Shown here in pieces: positions 29,746 to 41,600 of a DNA stretch of 64,000 nucleotides. Below the pieces are notes generated by a model that searched no databases, was not told the DNA's origin, and saw nothing but the letters and a program-made list of their open reading frames with translations. The position numbers and the translations under genes were made by a program. The stretch is from the NCBI RefSeq assembly GCF_027244095.1, contig NC_069658.1:51819001-51883000 (forward strand). Reading direction: 5' to 3'. Each line of letters begins with the position of its first letter. Position 1 is the stretch's first letter. The stretch comes from Hemicordylus capensis. Lineage: Eukaryota; Chordata; Lepidosauria; Squamata; Cordylidae.

Positions 29746-30525
29746 CAGGTGAAACTCGGAAAATTAGAATATCGTGCAAAAGTCCATTAATTTCAGTAAT
29801 GCAAATTAAAAGGTGAAACTGATATATGAGACAGACGCATTACATGCAAAGTGAGATAAGTCAAGCGTTAATTTGTTATAATTGTGATGATCATGGTGTA
29901 CAGCTCATGAAAACCCCAAATCCACAATCCCAGAAAATTAGAATATTACATGGAACCAAGAAGACAAGGATTGTAGAATAGAACAATATCGGACCTCCGA
30001 AAAGTATACAGTGTACTGTGCTTGATTGGCCAGCAAACTCGCCTGACCTGACCCCATAGAGGATCTATGGGGCATTGCCAAGAGAAGGATGAGAGACATG
30101 AGACCAAACAATGCAGAAGAGCTGAAGGCCGCTAATGAAGCATCCTGGTCTTCCATAACACCTCAGCAGTGCCACAGGCTGATAGCATCCATGCCACGCC
30201 GCATTGAGGCAGTAATTGCTGCAAAAGGGGCCCAAACCAAGTACTGAATACATATGCATGCTTATACTTTTCAGAGGTCCGATATTGTTCTATTCTACAA
30301 TCCTTGTCTTCTTGGTTCCATGTAATATTCTAATTTTCTGGGATTGTGGATTTGGGGTTTTCATGAGCTGTACGCCATGATCATCACAATTATAACAAAT
30401 TAAGGCTTGACTTATCTCGCTTTGCATGTAATGCGTCTGTCTCATATATCAGTTTCACCTTTTAATTTGCGTTACTGAAATTAATGGACTTTTGCACGAT
30501 ATTCTAATTTTCCGAGTTTCACCTG
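29746..30525. mobile_element. Tc1/mariner derivative with 260-bp inverted ends
   Basis: 780 bp flanked by TA on both sides. Terminal inverted repeats begin CAGGTGAAACTCGGAAAATT and extend about 260 bp per arm with few differences. The centre keeps a transposase C-terminal remnant on the plus strand: WPANSPDLT-like sequence (TTGGCCAGCAAACTCGCCTG) through GCCACGCCGCATTGAGGCAG to GTACTGA. Non-autonomous. Confidence 0.92.
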
Positions 30526-30772
30526 TATTTTTCCTGCAGACAGATAAACAAATCAATTCAATATTTCTAAACAACACTATCAGTTTTCTGAAATAACTGT
30601 TATGAAGTCATGAGGTGATAGAGTTTGCAATATATCTTTACTATTAATAATAGTTAACATTGTATGCAATTTTTGAGTGTTTAAAAAGTTTCATACGTAA
30701 TGGGGCCATTCACACGACCTACAGAGCGAGCGGGCAGGGGGAGGCTTCGCAAACCTTGCCTTCCTACCCAGC

Positions 30773-30962
30773 AGAGGTACATCTAGGTAATTTTGGAGCC
30801 TGGACCTAAAGGTCTTTGGAGGGCCCCCCCTGCAAATTCAGCATCATCATGCTCAGCCAGGTGACCACACCACCTGAGACAGACTAAAGAGGATTTGGGG
30901 GGGCCCTAGGGGCTGTGGAGGCCCTGGACTTTGGCCATGGGTCCATGGTAAGTGTGCCTCTG
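30773..30962 (+). mobile_element. hAT MITE
   Basis: CAGAGGTACATCTAGGTAAT ... GTGCCTCTG; same family as 22840-23025. The flanking 8-mers match only 5/8. Confidence 0.6.
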
Positions 30963-31867
30963 CGCCCCTGACAATTATGCTGTGCTTGGTGGGAGTGCGC
31001 AGCACGCTTCCACATAGTTAGTGCTGCTCTGTGCAACGTGGATCACTCTGAAGCTAGGATTGATTGTCCCAGCCTCCGGGTATCCCACAGTGCACCATGC
31101 ACTGAGTGCAGTACAAGGGGGGGTTTCCCCAGGGATCAGACGTTCTAGGCCCTCATCTCTGTGTCAGCATGAGCTGCAAGCAGCCCACACTGACACACAA
31201 TCTTGGCAGCTGGGTTAAGGGTGTGCTTGCATCCTAAGCCAGGTTTCGGCACTGGGTTTGGCACTGTGGCATCACCGTCAGCCACGTGCCGAAGCCTTGT
31301 CCTGGCTGCTTGTGAGAACAGCCTCAGTATCTTGATCCAAAGCCCATACAACAACACTGTAAGGCATGGAAGAATTATCGCCATATTGCAGGTGAGGCTG
31401 AGAGATTGCCTAAGGCAACCTAATGAGTTCAGAGTAGAGAAAAAGTTCAAACCAGAGAAGTCCTGATTCATACCTCACTCTCTTAGTCACTACACCATAC
31501 CAGTCCTCTAGCTCACAGTTTCTCAACCACCGGTCCCTGGACTGCTGCCGGTCCCCGAAGGGTTGAGTGCCCGTCCCTGGCTGGGAGTCAACCCCCCCCC
31601 CCACAACTGCAATCAAGGCACTCACTTCCTCAATTTTGCACATGGCACGGAAGAGGAAGAGTATCACGGAGGTGTGGGACCCTTCTTGTGCCTTGCCTCC
31701 ACCTGCTACTGAGATCTTCCTACAGCTATCTTATTCCCTATCTTTACAGCTTCAAACTGTATGCAGCATGGGGGCATCAAGGAAAAGGTATGGCATTGGG
31801 TGCCACTTGAAGGGCTGCTGGTTCTTGCATGCTCATTGTTTGCAGCCAAAGGTTGATTGATTGAAAC

Positions 31868-32560
31868 CCAGCTGCCTGTTGCGGCCAAGGCGTCTTGAGA
31901 GGGAACGCTGTTTCCCTCTTGCATCGGTGGGGTGTTGTGGTCCCTCGGTGCCCTGTAGCCCCCTGGTCTGTACTGCTGGTGGAAGACGGCGGTCCCCTTT
32001 GTGACCTCGCCAGGGGGTGGAACCTCTGGCCGGGATCATGCCGCAGTGAGGGCTAAGTGGTGGAGGGAGGGAGGAGGGCCGCCTTGGCTCGGGCTTTGCA
32101 GAAAGGGAGTGCAGGTGGACCTTCCTCAGGGGAGAAGGAGCAAGCACGCGTACCAAGGAGGGCTAAGTGGAGGAGGGAGGCGGTGTGGTACGGGGAAGAG
32201 GCAAGATACCATTTTGTGCGTTCATGCAAAAGGGTCATTGGATGAATGGCACTGGAATGAAGTGATCCTGGGTATTTGATGCCCAGCACGGTTCGTGTCT
32301 GATCCAAACCAATTTAAAACCAGCTGCCTGTTGTGGCCAATGCACCTTGAGAGGAAACGCTGTTTCCCTCTTGCATTGGTGGGGTGTTGTGGTCCCTCGG
32401 CCCCCTATAACCCCCTGGTCTGCACCGCCGGTGGAAGACAGCAGTCCCCTTTATGACCTCGCCGGGTGTGGGGGACAACCTCTGGCCGGGATCATGCCGC
32501 GGTGAGGGCTAAGCAGAAGAGGGAGGGAGGGAGGAGGACTGCCTTGGCTCACCTCGCAGG
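31868..32560 (+). repeat. pair of ~240-bp direct repeats
   Basis: 31868-32112 and 32322-32560 share CAGCTGCCTGTTG, GGGGTGTTGTGGTCCCTCGG and CTCTGGCCGGGATCATGCCG in order, at roughly 85% identity by eye. They lie inside the hAT-bounded segment. Confidence 0.8.
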
Positions 32561-33316
32561 TATGCACGGGCAGCATGTGGGACCATGTGAGCTGCGTGGC
32601 CCCAAAGGCAGGCTGGTGTGATTGGCACATGTAGGGGAGTTGGGAGGGGGGCACAGAAGCGCGTGTTGTGAGAGAGAGGGTGGGGCAACACCTGCTACAC
32701 TCTGGTGCGCAAGCACAGTGGCGGCAGCTCTTGGACCCAGGCAACCTACCGAGCGCAGTCCGGTGTACCATTGCCTCACCCACCCTGAACAGTGCCTTAT
32801 CTCTCCAGCGAGGAAGATGAGGCATCCACCACTACAATGCCCCACGCCATCCTCCATCTCAGAATCACCCTCTTCCCTTTAATGCCAGGTCCCCACCGCT
32901 CTTCTTCACATTTTCTTTTACCGTTAAAAAAAACCCACTGCCAGCACCTGCCATGTAACCGTTTTTAGGGAGTTTTGGAGGAGCTGCACGGGCTTCATTA
33001 GGTCCACCTCACAAAGTGCACATCTAAGAGCAGGATCCAGATCAAGCCAGGTGATCATGACCAAGCAGCATTGACAGAAATGAGAGATAACTAAATTAAT
33101 TTCCGTGGGTGGTCCTGACTAACGTCGTCTGGATCCGGCCCTGTGACTACACAACTCCTGCTAAATCTCCACCTCCAATCTTTTGAATTTTTCTAATGGC
33201 CCAACATCCATTGGGCTATCCATCCATCTCCACTGAGTAATCACAAGCACCCCCACCACCCCGCACATACTGAAGGCATACTGGAGACAAATTTGTTCAC
33301 CCAGGCTTTTAGATTC

Positions 33317-33420
33317 AGGGGTTCTCAACCTTGGGTACCCAGATGCTGGTGGACTTCAACTCCCATAATCCCCAGCCATAATGGCCAAATGCCATTAGGG
33401 ACCCAAGGTTGAGAACCCCT
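33317..33420. mobile_element. 104-bp MITE
   Basis: Terminal inverted repeats AGGGGTTCTCAACCTTGGGT are perfect on both ends. No clear target duplication. Confidence 0.75.
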
Positions 33421-33444
33421 AATATTCCATGTTTGCAAAGGATT

Positions 33445-33562
33445 CCAAATTTAATTATTTTAATGCTTATATTATTTTAATTGTAAACTGCCCAGAGATG
33501 CAAGTTTTGGGCAGTATAGAAGTCTGTTAGTTAGACAGACAGACAGACAGACAGACAGATAG
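33445..33562 (+). repeat. L2 LINE 3' tail with (GACA)n
   Basis: ATTGTAAACTGCCCAGAGAT ... TTTTGGGCAGTATAGAA, then about seven GACA units. Confidence 0.75.
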
Positions 33563-33690
33563 ACTTGAAACCCCTTTACTAACTGCTGGTCTGGGAAACT
33601 GCACATGAAGAATGTAGCGGTCCTTGAAACTCTGCACGAAGAATTTAGTAGTCCTTAACTCCAAAAAGGTTGAGAAACACTGCTCTAGCT

Positions 33691-35009
33691 TAACATTTTA
33701 AAAAGATGATTCATCACTTGGCAGAGCCACCACATGGTACCTCTTCTTTGGCAATTGAATCTACAGCATTTGCCACCTTGCAGTTTGTTGTTCTGCTTAC
33801 TGCTATTTTTTCCTACTGTAAATTAGTATTCAGTAGCAGCCCGAAACCTCACCATGCCGGAGGCAGGGCAGCAAATCCTGCCTCTCCTTTTTTGGTTTGA
33901 GGCACTAGGGAGCTGCAGGGTGCCATCTTGCTACTCCAGTTATTTGCTGCTTGAGGCAAAGACCTCTGTAAATATTGGAAAACATTTGTATCCTGTATTC
34001 AAAACATAACTCCATACAGCCATGGGAGTCAGGTTACTAAATCTAACTCCCTTTAGGTTTCTTACAGCACAATCTTTTAGATTGACCTTTCATAATTTTC
34101 CTGCTCATAAACACTTTAAAATAAAAGATAATCAGTGCATCTGTCCCTTTATTCAGATTGCACTCAGAAGTTTTTATTTTCAGGCATTATAAGAATGGAG
34201 AACTATGCTTTGTTTTAAACCCAGCTTACAACAATTAAAACATTCTAGAATTTCTTGAGGGGCAATTGTAGTCTGATCTCAAGACTTGGTTTAGCAATTA
34301 TGAAGGGACTCTTCCAAACTTCATTTTTAAAAAATTGTTCCACATGCCTAGACTGAAGCAAAACTCTTAGCCTCAGATTCCAAAGAGGTAGGAAAAACCT
34401 TTTTCAATCAGAATTTTCTAAATGGCCAGCAGTAGCATTCAGCTTACATACATACATACATATATTCTAAAGGCATTTTGTATACAATTCAACCAGTTTA
34501 AACAGTACAAGCCTGAATTTCTAACATTTGAAAGAAAGCATTTAAGCATGCAACTGCAGCTGATACACAATAAGCGAGACCTGCCCTATTTACTTGTGTG
34601 GGGTCCTGTTGTGACTTTGTTGCTCCATACTACTATGTGGCCAATTGTTATGCATGCCATAAAGATAATAGGGTGAGCAGACTAATACTTTGATCAACTG
34701 TAACAATAAAAATGGCTTGGCAATTTTATAGCACACATACCAATTCACTCTTTCATAAAACTGGCAGTTAATAATTTGTTTATGTTCATATAACAAGATC
34801 ACTTGCTTCTTATATTTAACTTGTAAAGCCGATAAGAAATGTGAGCCAGACCAAAGTAGATTAAATTCAGATGCAATAGAGAGTAGTTATGAATTCTGAG
34901 TCACTTGTTGCTCCAAGTTTATTTTCTACCAACATTCTGCAATTTAAATTAGATACCAATTACAAAATATGGCAAGTTTTTAGACATATTTCATTTAAGT
35001 TTTGTTTAC
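33691..35009. other. intergenic, no recognised feature
   Basis: Unique-looking, AT-rich; short CATA repeat near 34446. Confidence 0.4.
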
Positions 35010-35450
35010 AGGCAAAATACAAGGTTTTGGTTATAACCTATAAAGCCCTAACAGCTTGAACCCTGGGTATTTAAGAAAACATCTTCTTCGCTATGAACCA
35101 CACTGCCTGTTGAGATCACTTGGAAAGGTTCGTCTGCAGTTGCTACCGGCTCATCGGCTGGCTACTCAGGGACGGGCCTTCTCCATTGCTGCCCCAAGGC
35201 TTTGGAACACACGTCCTGCTGAAATAAGAGCCTCCCCATCTCTTGCAAGTTCTAAAAAGGCAGTCAAGACACATATGTTCACCCAGGCTTTTAATTAGTT
35301 ATTAATTGTGTTTGTAATAGTTTTAACTTTTTAAATTTTAATTGTTGTAATGTTTTAATATTTTTATCTGTTTTTATTGTTATATTGTAAACCATCCAGA
35401 GACTTGTGTTTTGGGCAGTATACAAATGTGTTAAATATATAAATATATAC
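35010..35450 (+). mobile_element. L2 LINE 3' end
   Basis: The C-terminal coding remnant includes RLATQGRAFSIAAPRLWNTR and KTHMFTQAFN. The 3' UTR ends TTGTAAACCATCCAGAGACT, then TTTTGGGCAGTATACAAATG. A 5'-truncated copy whose last part is still open. Confidence 0.9.
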
Positions 35451-36204
35451 ACAAATAGCATAGAAATCTCATTTTATTTCCCTTAATGTATAACTTCTCC
35501 AAAGTCGCTGTAGTCCAGGGCTCAGGCTGCACTATTATCACTTCACCACTCTGGTTCTGCATAAGTGTTTGCATTTGTTTTCCCCAGTGACACACTCGAG
35601 TAAACCTAATTGGCACATACTCCTTATGTAAGAGTAACCCAAGGCAGTAGTTCTAGCCCCTGCTTCACTTCTGTTCATCAGGAACTACTCAGGGCAATAG
35701 AATCTTTAGCCTATTTGCAACCCTGCAATAGAGAAGCAAGGAAGAAATACAGGGGAGCCAACATCATTCCAGAATTTGTACCAATGAGGCATATTGATCA
35801 GAGAGTATTTGCATGTTGACACTAGCTTATAATACTGCTCAGCAACCTGCTGATCCAAGAACCAGGCACATGTGCTGGTTCTGTGCATCTCCAAGCTCAA
35901 TTCTACACTGTTACCAAATGCAGAGAGGCTCTGTGGCAGCCAATTGTTTTAGCACTCTAGCAACATTTCTAGATGTTCTTACAGTGCTGCAATTCCTGAT
36001 TACCACATAACACCTCTGTGCTTGGTAGCAGCATGGGCAGGACTTGAAGATGCATGGAACCAATACACAGGCCCTGCTCTTAGATCAGCAAAGTGATGTA
36101 CAGTTCATAAGTCACAAATCTTAAAAACAGGAAGAGTCAACTCGGTGTGACATGGATTACTTAGGACTGGCAACTCCCATCAGTCTTAAGTGTGGCTCCA
36201 TGAC
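35451..36204. other. intergenic, no recognised feature
   Basis: Nothing supported. Confidence 0.4.
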
Positions 36205-36480
36205 TAATTATTTGTTGGGCCTGTGCAAAGCTTTGGTCAAAGCTCAATGTTCTGCACAGACAACCATTCTCACTGTGCCGTGCTGCACTTTGCCCAGTGC
36301 TGCTGCATCCTTTAAGGGAAATTGACTCGCTGAGCCCTCTTGAGCCTCTACACCATCTTGGAAGATCTACACAGCGTGCTAGGAAGTGTAGCCTTCCCCA
36401 GTGCTTTCCCCGTAGGACTCAGTCATCTCTCTTAAAGGGCCCTCCTAGCACTGAGAAAACTGTAGTACTGTGTAGAAGTC
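36205..36480 (+). repeat. unclassified repeat family (copy 2)
   Basis: Ordered matches to 20530-20752: TAATTATTTGTTGGGCCTGT, ACCATTCTCACTGTGC, TGCTAGGAAGTGTAGCC, CCCAGTGCTTTCCC. Confidence 0.55.
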
Positions 36481-38489
36481 AGCACAGGGGGAAAGGATTT
36501 CATTTTTTAAATATATTTTTATCCCAGCTTGAAAAATAGTTATCACCACTGGCTTAGGGAGAGGATTGGCAACAGGGAAGACAGTTGTGTCTCAAAAGTT
36601 AAAGGGTGGAAATCTCTAGATAGCTGACAGGATAAGAAGTGCCCCCCACAAATCTCCCTCCCCCATTTTATCTGTCTTCACTCATAAGAGACTGTTTTAA
36701 TGAAAGGCAGTATACAAATTTAACCATGAATAAATAAAATGAGAGACAGAGAAGAGGATTTAATATTAATGTTTCTGAAATTATTTACTAGAAATCTCAT
36801 CCAATCTTATTGCCATATCAGTGCAGGAATAAGGTCAATTGGCTACATACTTGTTTTCTCTCAGCAATTTACATTTAATTTATGGAACAATCATTGTCCT
36901 TTAGTCTTGGCAGCTTCAATCCTTTTAATTACAGAATATAAGTGATCTAACAGCTCTGAATTCTAGAGACTATAAATGTTTTGATGAAAAGTTAAATTGA
37001 AACGTGAAAAAGAAGAGGCTTCAGTTCATTTCTAAATAATTGCCCCATAAATATTCTGAAGTATATATTATTTAAAATGTTCCATTACAGGCCATTTTAT
37101 GAAATCTAAAAGCATATTTCAGAGTACAGCATTCATGATTTCTCCAATGTAATTAACAAAAGACAAGCAGTTCCAGTGCATTTATGCAGTCGAGTTTCCT
37201 GCATTTTAAAAGCACTACAAATGGTACAAGTTTGTCATAGGCACATTATCATTTTCTTTTAGAAAAAGTGGGGCACAATATGATAAACATTTTCATTTAT
37301 AAAAGTACGACAGAATATAGTCAGGCAAATACTATTAATCACCAAGATTTTCTAACAGACAAAAACTTATTTCCAGTAGAAACAGAAAGTTGTTTGGTCA
37401 CCCTCATCCAGCAATTGCAACACACACACAGAAACTATCTTCTGCACATGAATCTATTAAGGCTGGCAGCAATCTGTTACATGGGGGAAGAAAGCATGGA
37501 TTCAGCCCTCTTTCCTATCAGACATTTTTGGTCCTATCAGCAGTAACAGCACCAATCAGCAATTTAATGGTTCTCACATGATGCAGGATATAAATTGGCA
37601 GGAAAAAAGGTTAAGTTGCTAAAGTGCTGAACCTGGTGAAATATATTATTGAACTGAAAACTTGTATATAATTCCCTAGTGTCTGACACACCAAGGGTCA
37701 TCTTGTGTGTAGAAGCAGGTTTCCATTTTGATCCCTCTTGTGCAAAACAGTGCTGTACACAAGATTCCAGGTGTGGGATATCTGTGTCCATTATCTGATG
37801 TTGAACATTCATTTGCTTGAATTTAACTGGAAACCCTATTCACAGAGAACCAGAAAAGCAACAAAGTTTGATTTCTCTGTCACTTGAGTTTGATTATCTG
37901 ATTTGGGGGATGATAAGCCTGAACTGAGGACCCGCATTTCCAGAGGAGGAAATGGTGGTTGATTTTGGCTCACCACCCCTCCAAGGAGCCTTATCAAAGC
38001 TGACAGTATTGAACATCTCTTGGATGGCTAAGTGTGTTGTGTGTATAACAGTCCACCATTGCACTTCTATACCTCTGAAGGAGTCCTTGGGCCAGTGGGT
38101 TCACATGATAGTCCTTTCACATCAAAGTCATTTTTATAATAATATTTACACATACGCCCCCAAAAACACAATACTACATCTAAATGATAAAAATGACAAT
38201 TTAAACAGACTGAAGGCACACACATTAAATGTTATCTATACATGATGAAAGACTAAGAGTCAAATAATTATAAAATGTACAGGAGTGAAATAAAATAGAA
38301 AAAACCCTAAAACCCACCCTTTATATTGTGTTCAGAATCAGTCAATATGTAAGGCTTTTGAAAGTTCACAAGGTTTTAGAAGACATCAAATCAATAAGTA
38401 ACCGATTTCACAGAAGAATGTTTATACAGTAATGGCAATAAATAAATTTTAAAGATGGACAAAACCCACAGCAGACAGTTAAGGTTATC
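36481..38489 (-). other. MARVELD2 3' UTR and downstream flank
   Basis: AT-rich and nearly repeat-free (one L2-like tail near 36680-36735). A long 3' UTR is plausible but its end is not defined. ATTAAA variants occur on the minus strand near 37562 and 36925. Confidence 0.4.
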
Positions 38490-38600
38490 TTAAGTCTTCC
38501 AATTCATGATTTTGTCATATTCTTGAATTCTTTGTTTTATGTGAGAAAGTTTGTTCTTTAGGTATTCACATCGTTCTTTTTTCTCTAGAAATGAAGGATC
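38490..38600 (-). CDS. MARVELD2: MARVELD2 last coding exon
   Basis: Acceptor TTTTTGTTCTACAG precedes 38600. Thirty-six codons begin [20 protein letters not shown], continue [16 protein letters not shown], and end in TAA at 38492-38490. This is the last helix of the occludin/ELL domain. Human tricellulin (from memory) ends MNWDVQGYS, so the lizard tail is a little shorter and differs in its last residues. The 3' UTR continues to lower coordinates; no canonical AATAAA was noticed close by. Confidence 0.97.
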   Translation of the reverse strand, partial: DPSFLEKKERCEYLKNKLSHIKQRIQEYDKIMNWKT

Positions 38601-41600
38601 CTGTAGAACAAAAACTCAAATAAGTCAATCTACTTTTCTGCTAGCCTCTGTAGCTCAAGCTTATATGGGGAAGCGTAGTTTCCCTCACTGCTTTTTGGGA
38701 AACTTTGGCTTCCTACAGAAGCAAGGAAGAAGAGCATTGACAAACATTTGGTGTCAGGAGGGAAAACCTGGCCTCTCATTTGACTCAAACAGCAGTATCA
38801 TACCAATACTGAACTAGTGCAAAAGATGCCTAGAAGATGGTGAACACATACTCACCCTGAATTCCATGCATTCTTAGTGAAGCCAGAGTTCCAAACCAAC
38901 CAAGGGAGTCTTTAAGGTTAAAGAGACACCAAGAAGCTGGGCAAACAACCCCAGAATGCGGTCAAAGCCAAATTCTGAAGTCATGCAAATTTGGCACAAT
39001 AGCACGGTTTTGTTCTGTACTTCCTCAGAATAGCAGTTACCTCATCCACATCCTTTTTCAGGTACAGGACCTTGATACACACATTTTGGTGATACACAGA
39101 TAGTCTGAGAGGCAGTGATGTAGTTGCAAATTCAGAAGTGCAGGCACTCTCTGTGACAGCCCCAATGGCCATGCCCATCCCAACAGCCAGAGAAGTACCC
39201 GCGCTCCGCCCCTGTGCACCCCCCCCACACACACTACACACTTGCTAAGAGAAAAGGGGAGATTGATTAAATTTGCCCCTTCCTCTGCTCAAGTGACACC
39301 GCAGCAGTAGTCACATTGCTGCACATGAGCAAGGCTAGTCTGGCTATCAACCAATTACATTTTAGACCTTGAAAATTTTCCAATGAAAGAGAAAGTATGG
39401 GAAATTTTCCCAGAAAAATTTCCAAACTGCATCTTTGATAAGATCTAGGCAAATCCTTTCCCTGAAATGACACATTTCTTATGTTTATTCCTATATCGTT
39501 CTCCTTTTAACTATTTAGTCACCAGGAAAAGTTAGACGGTTTTACATTTTCAAGATTATGCACTATCCTTTGTGTTAACTATAAGAAGTTCATTAATGCA
39601 AACACATAATATGTGAAATACATATGAGTAAAACTCTCTAAGAGGTAGGAACATATTCACTTGAGAGATCTAAAAATTAGAGCTTTATAAAAAAAATATT
39701 ATTGACAGCTACATGGTAGGGCCAGCCTGCTAATGAGACCAGGTGGGGCAGCTGCCTCAGGCTGCTAATTGCCCTCTGCCCACCTTGCCTTCTCTCCTAA
39801 TCTTGTCTGCCAATGGTGCATCAACCACTTCTCTCCTGCTGCCTCTAGCATTTCCCAAAGCCAGAGGAGAAGGAGTAGAAAGAATATGGAGGAGAGTAGA
39901 CTGCTGAGCTAAAGTGGAGAGCCTTTAGCCCGGCACAGCACTCTACACTCCTCCCACCACACTTCCTTTTGCTCTCTTGCCCTGTGGATCTGAAGATGCC
40001 AGAAGTGGGAGGAGGAGAGTGGCAGAACTGGTATGCCACCAAGTGAAGTAGGGGAAGGGAAGGAAGGAGACCTGCTAGGGAGGCAACACACTTTGCAGTC
40101 CACTGGAGCTGGCGGGGGTCAGGCAGGGGAGACTTGGGCTGGCCCTGTTGTATGGCATTGGACTATTACTGAACACTCCAAATTGTACTATAGAATGACC
40201 ACTTCAAGAGGCAAATAGATGAAAAACCAAGATCAAATTACATACACCCAAAATGGTGTCTACAGAATACAGACTAGGTGCTTCAGATAAAAATTACTCT
40301 ACAAGAATTCCATTGTAGTGAACGCTATAAGAGCCCCCCCAACTCTGATAGCTTTCAAAATGAAAGACACACTTCAACCAAGCTTTTAATTAGACTCAAA
40401 CTCTTTTTAAATGTTTTAATTTTTCCTTTAGCTTGTATGTTATATTTTACTGTGTAAATTGTAATGTGTGTTTGGGGCAGTATAGAAATAAATAGTAGCT
40501 TAGGTCACACCATGAGGTACAACACATTCAATATTCTTGACATGATCAAAAGCAATTTGTGTGCCAACTGGATTTGGTATACCACATTCCAATAGATTTG
40601 ATTTATATCCTTCTGTGTAACTTCACATTGTGAATGAAAAGGGAAATTCACACTTCAATCCTTGCCACCTTTATACCTGAAACCTCTGGTTAAAAAACCT
40701 CCTGCAATACCACCTTCCTCTCTCTGGCTTCAAATCCTTCTGCAAAACCTTCCTTTTCTATCAAGTCTTGATTTAACAGCCATCATCAAAACTAAGCTAA
40801 ATCTCAGAACACGTAGCTGAACTAAATGCATATTCTCCCCATTTATTCTTGTTTCCATTGTATCAAAGCTTAAGACTGAAAGCTACCTGGTCAGGAATCT
40901 TTCTGCTTTTGTTTTGTAAATTATCAGGCATGTTAATAATGTGCAGTACAATAAATCAAGAAGAAATCCAACATTACTCACATTCTTTTTCTTTTTATAT
41001 TCTTGCAAAACATTTGCGATTCTGTCATGTTCCTATTAAAAAAAACCCAAAAAAAATGAATTTTCAAATTTCATGTTTATATGCCATGTTGTAAAAGGTG
41101 GGTGGGTACAATTTGTTGCTTCTAAATTTTTTAGTTTGACAATAAGTACAAAATTTTGGAATAAGAGCCAGAGAGATCACCTGGTTGCCAAACTGAATAT
41201 GGCAAGGACTGAGCACTAACAGAGCCCAATTGCATTTTAATACCAACTGGTTGTCCTGTTTCTGAAAGCATGAGAAGTAGGAGAGGAAGCAAGTGGAGGT
41301 TCCTAGCTCCAACATCTTCTGTATTAAGCAGCTGCTAGGTAAATGGCCACACATTTTTGTCCCTCCCCAAGCAAGTTATGATTTGCCAAAATGAATCTCA
41401 GTAGCTCTCAAGTAGTAAATGACTTCAATGAGAAGTCAGAAATGGTAGGCCACTGCCCAAGTTCCCCTATACCTATAGCCAAATCTGCTAATAAATGCAA
41501 GTTCTTAAATCCATGCTCAGTTAGATACTTACAAGATTGTTTCCAGGATGCTGAGGAAGCTTCCTCATCAGTGCATCTAGCTCATCAAATTTCTTTAAGA

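Larger units (their letters stand above)
31514..33682. mobile_element. 2.17-kb hAT-type element, non-coding
   Basis: Termini CACAGTTTCTCAACC and GGTTGAGAAACACTG are flanked by a perfect 8-bp duplication CTCTAGCT (31506-31513, 33683-33690). The interior is GC-rich, has two direct 240-bp repeats, and carries later inserts (33317-33420 MITE, L2 tail). No transposase frame is recognisable. Confidence 0.75.

Noticed and set aside
32451-32882. Long overlapping frames in both directions
   Set aside because: GC-rich repeat-bearing hAT interior; mutually overlapping frames without domain similarity.
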